Of a stretch of DNA of 36,765 nucleotides, positions 8,606 to 17,486 are shown piece after piece; the first letter of the stretch is position 1, and each line of letters opens with the position of its first letter. This DNA is from Gammaproteobacteria bacterium (GTDB lineage: Bacteria > Pseudomonadota > Gammaproteobacteria > Pseudomonadales > Azotimanducaceae), in assembly GCA_009837725.1 (NCBI GenBank), contig VXSY01000133.1, positions 1 through 36,765 of the forward strand. The letters are read 5' to 3'. The notes beneath the pieces were generated by a model that did not search any database, was not told where the DNA came from, and saw only the letters and a list, made by a program, of their open reading frames with translations. Both the position numbers and the translations under genes were made by a program.

Positions 8606-11600
8606 TCACCGTTGTCGCCAGAGCCAATCGAGCTCGGCGAATGCAAGCTGCCTCTCGAAGTTCTCGATGTTGTCGCGAACATTGATGATTAAGCAACGAT
8701 CGTTCCCGCCATTCATCGGACCCCTCAAGCCTCGTCCGATCATCTGGAAATACAGGTTGGGACTGTAGACCGGTCGTGCGACGATGATCGCCCGCGTTTT
8801 GGGCGCGTCAAAGCCCTCGCGGAACACCCCGTAGTTGACCAATGCTGCAATCTTGCCGGCGCGAAAGTCCTCGACGATGTTGCGACGGACGATCGACTCG
8901 GTGCCGCCGCTAACTGCCCGCGAAGGGATGCCTTTCGTGTTGAGTAGGGCCGCGACGGTTTGTGCGTGCTCGACAGATGTGGCGAATACCAGCGTGGGCC
9001 ACCCCCTGTTGCCGATCAGTCTCTCGTACGCTGCCACAATTCGTTCGGTGCGGTTTGCATCGCGTGCGATCCGAGACTCCATGCTGCGCGGGAGCCAAGC
9101 CGGGTGTGGCATCGCGTTAATCTGTTCGCGTTCTTCGTCATTGAGTCGAAATCCGCCACCGTCAATCACCTCGTGGTCTGCTCCGGCTATCACCCGCATC
9201 CCCTGCAGCTCTTTCACCGCCGCGACAGGGTCGTCACTGTTGAATGCGCCGAGGTCAAGGCGATTGGTCCCGTAGCGTCGTACCAAGCGCGCCGTTTCGC
9301 TTTCGTCGTGTCCTCGGTATGGGGTCGCCGTTAGGCCAATCAAGAATGGCTCGGTGTTCGTGCGACGGCGAGTGAAACCGATGTCCTCCATCACCGTCGT
9401 GAAGCTCGGCGCGAGGGTCCGGTGCGCTTCGTCGAAGACAACCAGCGCGAAGCTGCGCAGGAAGGAATACGCGACGGGTTCACGGTTCAGTCTGGCGTAG
9501 AGAGTCTGTATCGATGCGACGACTACATGCCGGTCGTTCTCCGGCATGGGTCGAGGCTGACCGGCCCACATCCTCGAAATGCGGAGCCTCGCTCCGGCCG
9601 TGCCCGCACTCGACCAAACCTGGCGCCAAGCCTCCACCGCTTGTTCGCACAGTTCGTCTCGGTCCGCCACCCACAACACGCCGCCCGAGAAGCCCCTGTT
9701 GATTGCTCTGACGACGGCTTCGACGGCAACCCGTGTTTTTCCCGACCCTGTGGGCAGGCTGATCATCCCGCGCCTGTGTTCCCCGCGACCGCGACCGAGC
9801 AGCATTGCACAGACGTTTTGGACGATCGTCTCCTGATATTGATGCAATGGCGGGAGGCTCAAGGGGCCTTCGACTTCGACGTACGGTGCGCGCCGCTCGT
9901 TGCGCTGTCCCGCCCATTGTGCTGAGAAGCCTAGCGCTTTAACGAACGTAACGGCCGATGCTGATCCAGCCCACTGACGCGGGGGACTGAGTTCCGCATT
10001 CAAGGCGTGGCGGTATTGCCTAAGCGCCGACGTGTGGTAGGTGGCAATCGCAGCTTCTGCCATTTGATTCGAGGAGGCTTTCGGACCGCTTTTCTCGAAG
10101 ACGGCGACTAAGGACTCGGGTAAACCACGCCGCAGCGCATCCTCGCCGACCGCGAGCGTCAGCCGGGCGGCGTCTGTCTCGCACGCGCGTATTCTGGCGC
10201 GGGCGGCTTCAGTGTTGGCTGGAGCGACGTAGCTTAGGACTTGTGAGACCTCATGGACGTCGAGCGGCAGACCTAGCTCTTGGCACACTGATCTCAGGTC
10301 CTCGGTGTCATCACCGGTAGCGACAAGGTAGATCTCAGTACCTTTTCGGAGGCAGTTCAGGGACAACGCGCCCTCGGCGATTCGAAGGCATCGAATCAGG
10401 TTGCATTCGGAGGCATCGCGATGCAGGTAAGGGGCGAGGCCAGGCCAAGCGTCGGTTAGTGGTACCGGCTCTTCTTCACCCGTGGGCTCAATGATGGGCT
10501 CCGAGAGGTCGAACGCCTCCTTGATCCGCGTGGCCATAGGCAGCGACAACAGTGCATTGAGCGTGGTTGGATTCGCGGGTCGGTGCCCAAGGGCATCTGC
10601 GAGGGGTGCGTGGGTGCCTGCGCACCAGACTCGGCCATGGCGGCGTAGCGCAAGCAGAGCCGGGTTCTCGCACTCAAGTGGCGGGTAGACGTCTTGCGTC
10701 TCGTGGCGCATCACCCACTTGGCAAAAGCCGCCTCCATCGAGAGCAGGAGGCTTGAGTAGCGCGCTTTGCCGCGGTCGGAGAGCAGTTCCAACGGATGCA
10801 ACGGACCGCTGGTATGCGTCGACTTGAAGCAAAGCCTGTCCCAATGCGGGTTTCTCGGGAGGTCACGTGCTGTGAACCTGACACGACATTGGGTCCGATA
10901 GTCGTTGAATCCCGGCTCTGTCGCAAAATCGTAGCGCTCTTGTGGTTCGCTCACGGCGCCGAGACTGTGGAGCAGTTCCAGGTCACGTGCGTGATGGTGG
11001 ACATCGGCAGCAACCCCCGCATCCTCGCCCGCTTCCTCGGACACGACCGCACCGGGTAGAAGGATGGCGTACAGTGCCTTCCAGCATCCGGATTGGGTTA
11101 GTACATGCACTCGGTGTGATCGGTTTCCAACAATGCTTGCGGCTTGGTTTGTTTCAATTTGCCTCGACGATGACCAGAATCGGCGCCATTGGACTTCCGT
11201 CGCAGCGTCTCCTCCGAGCGCTTCATTGGCGATGATTCGAAAGTACACCTCCGGTGCCAATGGCCCTATTCCTAGCTTCCCCAAGTTGACCAACGCGTCG
11301 GCGTCCGACGCGAGTTCCCGATTAACTAGGTTTGCGCCATCGATGGGGGCATCGTGATCGGCCGAAGGTAGGAAGACCGAGTCCGGGTCCGGCTCGGCCC
11401 ACTCGCCGGACTCAGTCCAGACCACTTTGCCCAGCGTGCCGGCCGCCTCGGAAGAAACAGATATGGCGGCAGCTACCCGTAATGCGGCCTTCGACGCCTC
11501 GATGGCTCGTTTCGGGGCGGAGCCCGCGACGAGCGCTTCAAGCCACTCGCTGATCGACGCTCGCGGCACTTGTTTTGGCCATCCGTCATGCGAATACACC

Positions 11601-13045
11601 CTGTCGACCTTTGCCATCCTGTCGCGGACCAGCGCACGGTGATGCACCCAGTTCTCGGGCCGTTTCTCGACGCTCTCCCACAGGCGCAACGCCTCCATGT
11701 CAGCCGAACGCGGCGCGACCCGGAGTTCGCGTGTCTTCCGAAGGTGGCCTCGCTGATCGGGAGTGATTGGGCAGCCCTGCAACAGACCGTCCACCGCGTC
11801 CCGCAGGCGATTGCTCTGTTCGGTATCTCCGGCCTCGCGTCGGCGCGGCAACGCGTCAAGATGCGACGCAGGATCTAACGTGCTCGCGAGATCCGGCAGG
11901 TGCTTTGCGGCAAGCCGGGCCGCTGCTTCGATCAAGTCATCGTTGTATGGCCCTGGCAGTAGGTTTTGCCGATCCTCGTTGGTCTTCCACGGCGCGTTGA
12001 GAATTCCGGCTAGGAGACACGTCGTCTGGGTGGGAAAGAAGTGCCAGTAATGGCCCGGTTCGTTCAGCCGGTCGAGTGGCGCAGCCCACCAAATTGGCAC
12101 CTCACCGTCGTCGTCTAGGGAACGTCGATCCGCCAAGGCATCGTCGGACAAGGTATGCACTGACCGAAAGCACTTCCACAGCGACCTGCCTAAGCCAGTG
12201 TCCAAGGAGATGCCATCCCCATCTGGCTCGGCATAGAGGTCACGCTCCACATCACCAGTCTCGAACGTCAGGTGACGTACATGGTCGACAAACAAAAGAA
12301 ACTCGGCGGGGAAGTCCTCGATTTGCTTGGCAAGGTCGTCGTGGGCGCCCGCATCGAGCGGCAGGCGCACGATGTTGCTCGCCCACGTCATCAACTCCGC
12401 CAGTTCGTCGTCTCGATCCGCTTCGTCCTTGGCGCTGATGCATGCCGGAAGCCTGAGGACCGGGTACTCGGTGGAGCGAGCGATCTCGGCTATGCGCTCA
12501 GCCGCAAGCTTTCCGTCGAACCGAAACGACCCGGATCGACCGAAAAATTCTGGCCGACTGGTCACACTCAGTACCGATTTGAAGCCGAGCCCGAACCGTC
12601 CGATCTCGGTCGTATTCCGTTTCGGCGACATGTGTGAAAACATCAGCGCTCGGACGCCGCGCGTACTGATCGGGTCACCGTCGTCGGCGCAGTAGAGATA
12701 GTTGCCGCGCAAGCGGACCAAGATGCTGCCACGATTGAGTCCCTGCTTCGTGCGGGTGAGAGCGGCGAGAGCGTCGGCACTGTTTTGGACAAGCTCGAAC
12801 AATTGTCGATGTGCGTATCCGCCGTGCGCGGTGTCACGTTCCTGTTTGGCGTGTTCTTCTACGAGGTTGGGCTGTGCTCGGTACGCTTGAAGCGTCTTCT
12901 CGGTCTCGTCGGCGATGAACTTGTGGATTCCTCCCCCGTGATCCAGCCATCCATCCGTCCGCTGCGTATCTGGCAGGTTGAACCGAGCGTTAGGATGAAA
13001 AAAACGCCCCTTGCTTGCCTTGGAGAAGTCGTACTCTTGCTTCAT
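8606..13045 (-). CDS. Antitoxin-leader / GHKL (sacsin-type) ATPase / SF2 DEAH helicase fusion
   Basis: A 1479-residue protein. Residues 1-25 (containing YDFSKASKGRFFHPNARF) resemble the N-terminus of antitoxins paired with small toxins, not any helicase. A GHKL/Hsp90-like ATPase of sacsin type follows: QLFELVQNSAD (81-91, N box), ADDGDPIS (120-127), GRFGLGFKS (149-157). About 900 residues without recognised motifs come next. The C-terminal third is an SF2 helicase: SLPTGSGKT (1096-1104), VVFDEAHR (1202-1209), GLTATPYR (1237-1244), LVFATSVEHA (1352-1361), FREGFDAP (1408-1415) and QMIGRGLRG (1434-1442). A role in DNA surveillance or antiphage defence is inferred. ATG 13045 lies 4 nt after the brnT stop; no ATG, GTG or TTG follows in frame before the ATPase domain. 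It is the last gene of a three-gene unit and its sequence looks less GC-rich than the flanks. Confidence 0.85.
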   Translation of the reverse strand: MKQEYDFSKASKGRFFHPNARFNLPDTQRTDGWLDHGGGIHKFIADETEKTLQAYRAQPNLVEEHAKQERDTAHGGYAHRQLFELVQNSADALAALTRTKQGLNRGSILVRLRGNYLYCADDGDPISTRGVRALMFSHMSPKRNTTEIGRFGLGFKSVLSVTSRPEFFGRSGSFRFDGKLAAERIAEIARSTEYPVLRLPACISAKDEADRDDELAELMTWASNIVRLPLDAGAHDDLAKQIEDFPAEFLLFVDHVRHLTFETGDVERDLYAEPDGDGISLDTGLGRSLWKCFRSVHTLSDDALADRRSLDDDGEVPIWWAAPLDRLNEPGHYWHFFPTQTTCLLAGILNAPWKTNEDRQNLLPGPYNDDLIEAAARLAAKHLPDLASTLDPASHLDALPRRREAGDTEQSNRLRDAVDGLLQGCPITPDQRGHLRKTRELRVAPRSADMEALRLWESVEKRPENWVHHRALVRDRMAKVDRVYSHDGWPKQVPRASISEWLEALVAGSAPKRAIEASKAALRVAAAISVSSEAAGTLGKVVWTESGEWAEPDPDSVFLPSADHDAPIDGANLVNRELASDADALVNLGKLGIGPLAPEVYFRIIANEALGGDAATEVQWRRFWSSSRQIETNQAASIVGNRSHRVHVLTQSGCWKALYAILLPGAVVSEEAGEDAGVAADVHHHARDLELLHSLGAVSEPQERYDFATEPGFNDYRTQCRVRFTARDLPRNPHWDRLCFKSTHTSGPLHPLELLSDRGKARYSSLLLSMEAAFAKWVMRHETQDVYPPLECENPALLALRRHGRVWCAGTHAPLADALGHRPANPTTLNALLSLPMATRIKEAFDLSEPIIEPTGEEEPVPLTDAWPGLAPYLHRDASECNLIRCLRIAEGALSLNCLRKGTEIYLVATGDDTEDLRSVCQELGLPLDVHEVSQVLSYVAPANTEAARARIRACETDAARLTLAVGEDALRRGLPESLVAVFEKSGPKASSNQMAEAAIATYHTSALRQYRHALNAELSPPRQWAGSASAVTFVKALGFSAQWAGQRNERRAPYVEVEGPLSLPPLHQYQETIVQNVCAMLLGRGRGEHRRGMISLPTGSGKTRVAVEAVVRAINRGFSGGVLWVADRDELCEQAVEAWRQVWSSAGTAGARLRISRMWAGQPRPMPENDRHVVVASIQTLYARLNREPVAYSFLRSFALVVFDEAHRTLAPSFTTVMEDIGFTRRRTNTEPFLIGLTATPYRGHDESETARLVRRYGTNRLDLGAFNSDDPVAAVKELQGMRVIAGADHEVIDGGGFRLNDEEREQINAMPHPAWLPRSMESRIARDANRTERIVAAYERLIGNRGWPTLVFATSVEHAQTVAALLNTKGIPSRAVSGGTESIVRRNIVEDFRAGKIAALVNYGVFREGFDAPKTRAIIVARPVYSPNLYFQMIGRGLRGPMNGGNDRCLIINVRDNIENFERQLAFAELDWLWRQR

Positions 13046-13049
13046 CCTT

Positions 13050-13364
13050 TCACCGGGCCATCGCTCGGGTTTCGAAATCCCTCCGCTCGCGCGGGGTCGC
13101 CGCCCGTGCCGAAATGACCCGGACCAACGGCTGGTCGTCCCGATGCCGGATCGTGTGGACCACGACCAACAGCCGGCCATCCTCCGACTGGCCGATTGTC
13201 ACCCGACGGTCTTCGACATCGCTGTGGTCCTCGTCTGGCATGGACTGAAGGAGTGGATCCCGGAAAACGGTGGCCGCTTGCGCGAAGGCGACGCCGTGGC
13301 GCCGTAAGTTGCTGGCCGCCTTGCCGGCGTGCCAGTCGAATTCCACTTCTTTTGGGTCGTCCAT
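13050..13364 (-). CDS. brnT: BrnT-family (DUF497) toxin
   Basis: BrnT toxins are small RelE-fold ribonucleases that stop translation and are normally neutralised by the gene just downstream. The 104-residue product shows the family pattern: FDWHAGKAASNLRRHGVAF (K15, N19, H23), RDPL, a DDRRVTIG-like EDRRVTIG, GRLLVVVHT and the C-terminal VRVISARAATPRERRDFE (81-98). It sits 24 nt after the RecD-like gene and 4 nt before the ATPase-helicase gene on the same strand, so it is inside the operon. No BrnA-like or other complete antitoxin gene is adjacent; the only trace is the first 25 residues of the next protein. Confidence 0.88.
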   Translation of the reverse strand: MDDPKEVEFDWHAGKAASNLRRHGVAFAQAATVFRDPLLQSMPDEDHSDVEDRRVTIGQSEDGRLLVVVHTIRHRDDQPLVRVISARAATPRERRDFETRAMAR

Positions 13365-13388
13365 CCATCATGTCACGCCTTAGTGGCA

Positions 13389-16300
13389 TCACCCGGCGAT
13401 CACCTCGTCGATCAGTCTCGCGACCTCGACCGAGTCGATGCCGCCCTCAGGGCCATCTTGGGTCTCAATGAGGACGTGTTCGGCGTCGTCACCGCGCTGC
13501 CATGGACGGATGCCAGCCGCCGTATATTCGGCACGCTTGCGCTTCCACCGCGCCCGATACCCCGGATCATTGAGCAAACCAAGGTGTTCCCAGTAGAACG
13601 TGATGCCCATCGCATAATCGGTGATGGTGAAGTCCGGATAGCGCACGCGCCCGCTGGGCAACCGTAGGGGTTGCTCATAGGCATAGTCGATGCCTCGCGA
13701 GTACAGCTTGTCGGCGATGATCACTTCGGATTTGGAGCGCACCAAGTCGCCATTTTCCGTTCGGTGGATTAAGCCATCCTCAAGGAAACGCGCATCGCTG
13801 CCCACAGCAGTTTCTTTGGGCGTAGGGGCCGAGAACAGGTTCGTCATACGCCTCGCTACCTCGGAGTGTTGGTCCGAAGAGAAACTCCGATACGTTGCAA
13901 GAGGACCTTGATGCAGGACGACCAACCGTTTTCGGTGCCGGGTCAATGCGGTATAGAGAAGCTCCCGGGACAAGAGCCAGCATGGATTGGTCAGCACGAC
14001 TAAGGTGTCCGTGAACTCGCTGCCTTGGGTCCTGTGAACCGTTAGGGCGTACGCCAGCTCGAGCGGGTTGTTGCCCTCATCGCCGAACTCGGCTCGTGAA
14101 AACCCGTACTTGTACCCTCGCTGACCAGCGAACTCCACCTCGATCTTCCACGGCAATCCTTTGTACTTCGCCTTCCGACCCTTGTACTGGCCTACTACGA
14201 TTCCGATGTCACCATTGGCGACATACGCCTCGCCTTCGGGTTTGGGCCAGACATCCCTCCTGCGGCTGTTGACGACGTTGATGACCTTGTCGCCGTAAAG
14301 GATGGATTGTGGCCCGATTGGTTGCGGAACCTTACGCGTCCACCCGCCTGCTTCGGCACGTTCCCGAACGGCTGATCGAAACCGGTCTTGAATCATACGG
14401 TTGAGCCAATCGACGCCAACTGAACCGGCCCGAATGGGTGAGAGGATTTGCCATCCATCGGCTTTCGCTGCAGCACCGGTATGGTCGCCGTATTCGTTGC
14501 GGAAGAAGGCATGTGGCAGGTCCGCGAATCTGTTGCCGCCAAGGGACTCTTCGAATCCTACCTCGTCGTCCGCGCCATCCAGTTCAAGTAGCCGGATCAT
14601 TTCGGCAAGCAGTTTATCTACAAGGTCCTGCGGGTGATTCCACTGGACAAGGCGGAGGGCCCCATCGCCGTCGTCGGCGTTGTTGTCGAGCACCGCGTCA
14701 ACACCAGGGTCCATCGCCCGCCCAGCGAACTGGGTCGCCAAGAGAACGTCGGGACGACCGCGTCCCCTTTGTCGACTCGGAATGGTGAGCTCCGCATAGC
14801 CGCCGTCGCACCGCGGAAAACGCGTGTCGACGCCGGCTGGCTCGTAGTTCCTAACGATGTCGGCAAACGGTCGGCCCGTTCCGATGGGCGGCAGCTGGTG
14901 GGGGTCGCCAACTAAGACAAACCGCTCTACATTGTGCAGCGCATCGAACAGCGCGGCCAGCTGTTCCTCCGTCAGCATCGAACATTCGTCCACGATTACC
15001 GTGCGGTAGTCGGCGCAACGTTCTGCTTTGGCGAAGGGGAAGTACGCCCGAGTGTCGGCGCGGTAACGCCGGTACCGCATCAGAAACTGAGCTAGCGTCT
15101 GCCCCGATCCGCGACGTTCCGTTTGTTCCTCGAGCCGGACGCGCGCCTTCCCAGTTGGCGCGAGTAGCAGCACTTCGTCCCTCGGCAGCAACGAGCAGAG
15201 CATCTTGAGCACCGTCGTCTTGCCCGTCCCAGCCGGACCGACCAGAACGGATAGACGGGAACGGAAAAGCTGCTCCAATGCGGCTGCCTTTTCCTCGCGT
15301 CGGCGTTCCTCTTCCCCATCCGGGTTGGCGTCACCCAGTGTCTTGTCGACAACCTCACGCCATCGCTGTGGAGTGCCGTGCGGACGTCCGCGCCGCCGAC
15401 CGTTCACCTCCTTCCGAATGATGGTGCGGCACGTCACCAGCCGGTCAAGTTGATAGGCTGGCTCGTCCGCCCCTGTGGTTGAGCAACCAACCACACCTCC
15501 AAAGGATGGTTCTGTTGTGTCGAGCACGCTTTCGCCTAACGGGCAAGGGGGGTGCAGCGGTTCTTCCCTTGCGCGAAGGATTAGCCAGCTCCTAGGTAGT
15601 AGCGCGTGCCCTTCCGAAGCAGCTTCCTCCAGAAGACGAACGGTTAGCGCCCGGACTCGGCGCTGATCGGCCGGATCGTCAAGCGCAGAGTCTTCGCGGT
15701 TCGCGTCACCAGGCACATCCGAGAACATCCCGCGGTCCACTATTGCGAACGAGATCGGATCTAAGCTGCTACGGTCCTGCTCGTAGAGCAGATAGGGGTT
15801 ACCGAGCACGTCCTCGTCGGTCAGGTTGATCCCGGCTGCGGACCTCTCGGTCTTGTCATAGATGCGCAACGCTTGGTCTTCGGTGAGGGCGCAACGGGCC
15901 AATAGCCTTAGAAGCGCGCGTCGCTTCCGTGGCAACTCCTGCCAACCGCTCCGGAATCCGGAAGTCAACATGCCAGCTAGAGAGCCGCCGAGTTTGGCGG
16001 GATCCTCTGTGATTGAGTCGAGGCATCCCCATGGGTCGTTTCCACCCTCCCGCTCGAGCTTGAGCTGGATCTCGTAGGCTAGCAACGTACCATGTTGGAA
16101 CCCCCACTCGTAGCCAAACGCGGCAATGGCCGATCCCAATCCTGGGAAGGCCCCGCGAGCACGCCAAATGCGGTTCAGTTCCGTGTCGATCCAAGCTAGG
16201 GCCTGATCCCAAGGTCCCTCAATTCGGGTCTGTATCCGGCGAAGCGACGAAGCACAGACAAGAAGCGACGCCACAGCGCCGTCCTGTGATAGTAGCTCAG

Positions 16301-17180
16301 AACCATAGGAGTACTCATCGAAGTGGTCGTCTGGGGCGAAGGCGACGAGATCTTCCGGTGCGACTCCTTCTTCCTCAGCCAAGGCAAGGGCCTCCCGGTA
16401 GGGAAAGAGGAAGCCGTCTGCGAACCCCGGTCGTATTGAATGGCCAACGTTGCGCTCCCAGAGTACGCACCGCATGCCGGCATCGTCCTTGCGCCGGTAC
16501 TCGACGGCTTCCCCAACGCTTGATACGCGACCGACTCCGATGATTACGCGGCGTGATTGCTCGGATAGCGGTGTGCGCTTGGCGTAGAAGAAGCAAAGCG
16601 AGTCGCCAGGCGTGACCGCGCTGAAGAACGTATCGAGGAGGGCAAGTTGGTTCCCGCGTTCCTGGAGCCATGCTGTGTTTGCGGGCGTGCCGTTCGGGTT
16701 CCGAATGTCCGGCTCTTGCTCTGGGATCCATCCGAGCTTAAGACGTTCGGCAAGCCCTACGTCACCTTCGACCTCCTCGCGCAGCATCCATCGGAATGGT
16801 ACGCAAGCGGCGGTGTAGCTTGGCTGTTGAAGGAGCGTGGGGAGATAGTGGCTGTGGGTGTCGGGATAAATCGAACTGTAGGGGTGCGTGATCGAACGGG
16901 TCAGGGCGAACGGGGCCATGAAGGAGGCCCGCTCACCGACGCAAGGCGGCAGGTCTCCCGGTGCGTCGGACGCGATCTGGTCGAGTCGCTGACCCGAACG
17001 GCGAACCTCCACAGCATCTTGTTTCTCTTCGCCGATTCGTCGGAGGATCAAGCAGCTTGTGTTGCCGAGCGGGTCATCACAAACGCAGCCATCCCAGCCA
17101 CGATCATGCCACGGTACGCGAATGGTGATGTGTTGGGTAGGAAGCTGTCTTGCTCCCTCCACGGAGGCGTATGGTGCCAT
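13389..17180 (-). CDS. RecD-like SF1 helicase with C-terminal PD-(D/E)XK-like domain
   Basis: A 1263-residue protein. The N-terminus has an ordered Cys/Trp/His-rich segment (HITIRVPWHDRGWDG at 17-31, LPPCVGERASFMAPF at 77-91, VPFRWML at 127-133) that I recall from large uncharacterised ATPases, which supports ATG 17180 over ATG 16919. The SF1 motor shows GPAGTGKTT (648-656), APTGKAR (674-680), VIVDECSML (728-736), VLVGDPHQLPPI (755-766), AYALTVHRTQGSEF (1043-1056) and YTALTRHRKRLVV (1076-1088), closest to RecD2/TraA-type helicases. The C-terminus has SKSEVIIADKL (1149-1159), RYPDFTI (1180-1186) and FYWEHLG (1195-1201), a PD-(D/E)XK-like arrangement whose E-x-K lysine is not evident. It is the first gene of the island operon. 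A nuclease-helicase role in defence is inferred. Confidence 0.83.
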   Translation of the reverse strand: MAPYASVEGARQLPTQHITIRVPWHDRGWDGCVCDDPLGNTSCLILRRIGEEKQDAVEVRRSGQRLDQIASDAPGDLPPCVGERASFMAPFALTRSITHPYSSIYPDTHSHYLPTLLQQPSYTAACVPFRWMLREEVEGDVGLAERLKLGWIPEQEPDIRNPNGTPANTAWLQERGNQLALLDTFFSAVTPGDSLCFFYAKRTPLSEQSRRVIIGVGRVSSVGEAVEYRRKDDAGMRCVLWERNVGHSIRPGFADGFLFPYREALALAEEEGVAPEDLVAFAPDDHFDEYSYGSELLSQDGAVASLLVCASSLRRIQTRIEGPWDQALAWIDTELNRIWRARGAFPGLGSAIAAFGYEWGFQHGTLLAYEIQLKLEREGGNDPWGCLDSITEDPAKLGGSLAGMLTSGFRSGWQELPRKRRALLRLLARCALTEDQALRIYDKTERSAAGINLTDEDVLGNPYLLYEQDRSSLDPISFAIVDRGMFSDVPGDANREDSALDDPADQRRVRALTVRLLEEAASEGHALLPRSWLILRAREEPLHPPCPLGESVLDTTEPSFGGVVGCSTTGADEPAYQLDRLVTCRTIIRKEVNGRRRGRPHGTPQRWREVVDKTLGDANPDGEEERRREEKAAALEQLFRSRLSVLVGPAGTGKTTVLKMLCSLLPRDEVLLLAPTGKARVRLEEQTERRGSGQTLAQFLMRYRRYRADTRAYFPFAKAERCADYRTVIVDECSMLTEEQLAALFDALHNVERFVLVGDPHQLPPIGTGRPFADIVRNYEPAGVDTRFPRCDGGYAELTIPSRQRGRGRPDVLLATQFAGRAMDPGVDAVLDNNADDGDGALRLVQWNHPQDLVDKLLAEMIRLLELDGADDEVGFEESLGGNRFADLPHAFFRNEYGDHTGAAAKADGWQILSPIRAGSVGVDWLNRMIQDRFRSAVRERAEAGGWTRKVPQPIGPQSILYGDKVINVVNSRRRDVWPKPEGEAYVANGDIGIVVGQYKGRKAKYKGLPWKIEVEFAGQRGYKYGFSRAEFGDEGNNPLELAYALTVHRTQGSEFTDTLVVLTNPCWLLSRELLYTALTRHRKRLVVLHQGPLATYRSFSSDQHSEVARRMTNLFSAPTPKETAVGSDARFLEDGLIHRTENGDLVRSKSEVIIADKLYSRGIDYAYEQPLRLPSGRVRYPDFTITDYAMGITFYWEHLGLLNDPGYRARWKRKRAEYTAAGIRPWQRGDDAEHVLIETQDGPEGGIDSVEVARLIDEVIAG

Positions 17181-17210
17181 CTTACTGTTTAGCTTCGTTC
17201 ACGCGAATCG

Positions 17211-17239
17211 ATTGTCCGCGAAGGCCGCCCTAGCTGCAA
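17211..17239 (-). promoter_or_regulatory. Possible weak sigma-70 promoter of the island operon
   Basis: On the minus strand TTGCAG (17239-17234) and GACAAT (17216-17211) are separated by 17 nt and lie about 30 bp before the ATG at 17180. The match is 3/6 at -35 and 4/6 at -10, so this is only a candidate. Confidence 0.22.
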
Positions 17240-17486
17240 CCGATTAGCCATACGCCGCATAGCGGGCCCTACCCGTGACGAGCTCGACGCAAGTGCAACC
17301 CTTTGTGAGGCGCTTAGCGTGCGCATTTGCACAGAGCGTGCAGGTGACGTCGGTGAGGGGCTCGCGAGAGCGCTCGGAGCGCGCTGCCTGAGTTTGGGCA
17401 CGTTGCAGCGTCTGCGCCGAACTCTCTTCGTTGGAAGAGATAGCGAGAGGCAAACGAGGATCATCGCATCCGACCGCATCGGACGT
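17240..17486. other. Island right edge, no recognised gene
   Basis: Between the candidate promoter of the minus-strand operon and the ketopantoate-reductase fragment I see no protein with recognisable similarity, no tRNA, no integrase and no clear direct repeat. Open frames run across it on both strands but look like chance. This is the probable right junction of the accessory island; the left junction is at about 8554-8605. Confidence 0.5.

Noticed and set aside
12998-13004. Programmed frameshift at the T7 run that would yield a complete antitoxin
   Set aside because: After FNLP neither the zero frame nor an obvious alternative frame continues with antitoxin-like sequence, so there is no complete antitoxin to reach.
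13042-13392. Alternative open frames over brnT on the minus strand
   Set aside because: Only the frame 13364-13050 gives a recognisable BrnT pattern; the other frame (116 codons) is a shadow.
16919-17180. Shorter RecD-like protein starting at ATG 16919
   Set aside because: No Shine-Dalgarno precedes it and the upstream 87 residues contain the ordered PWHDRGWDG and LPPC motifs.
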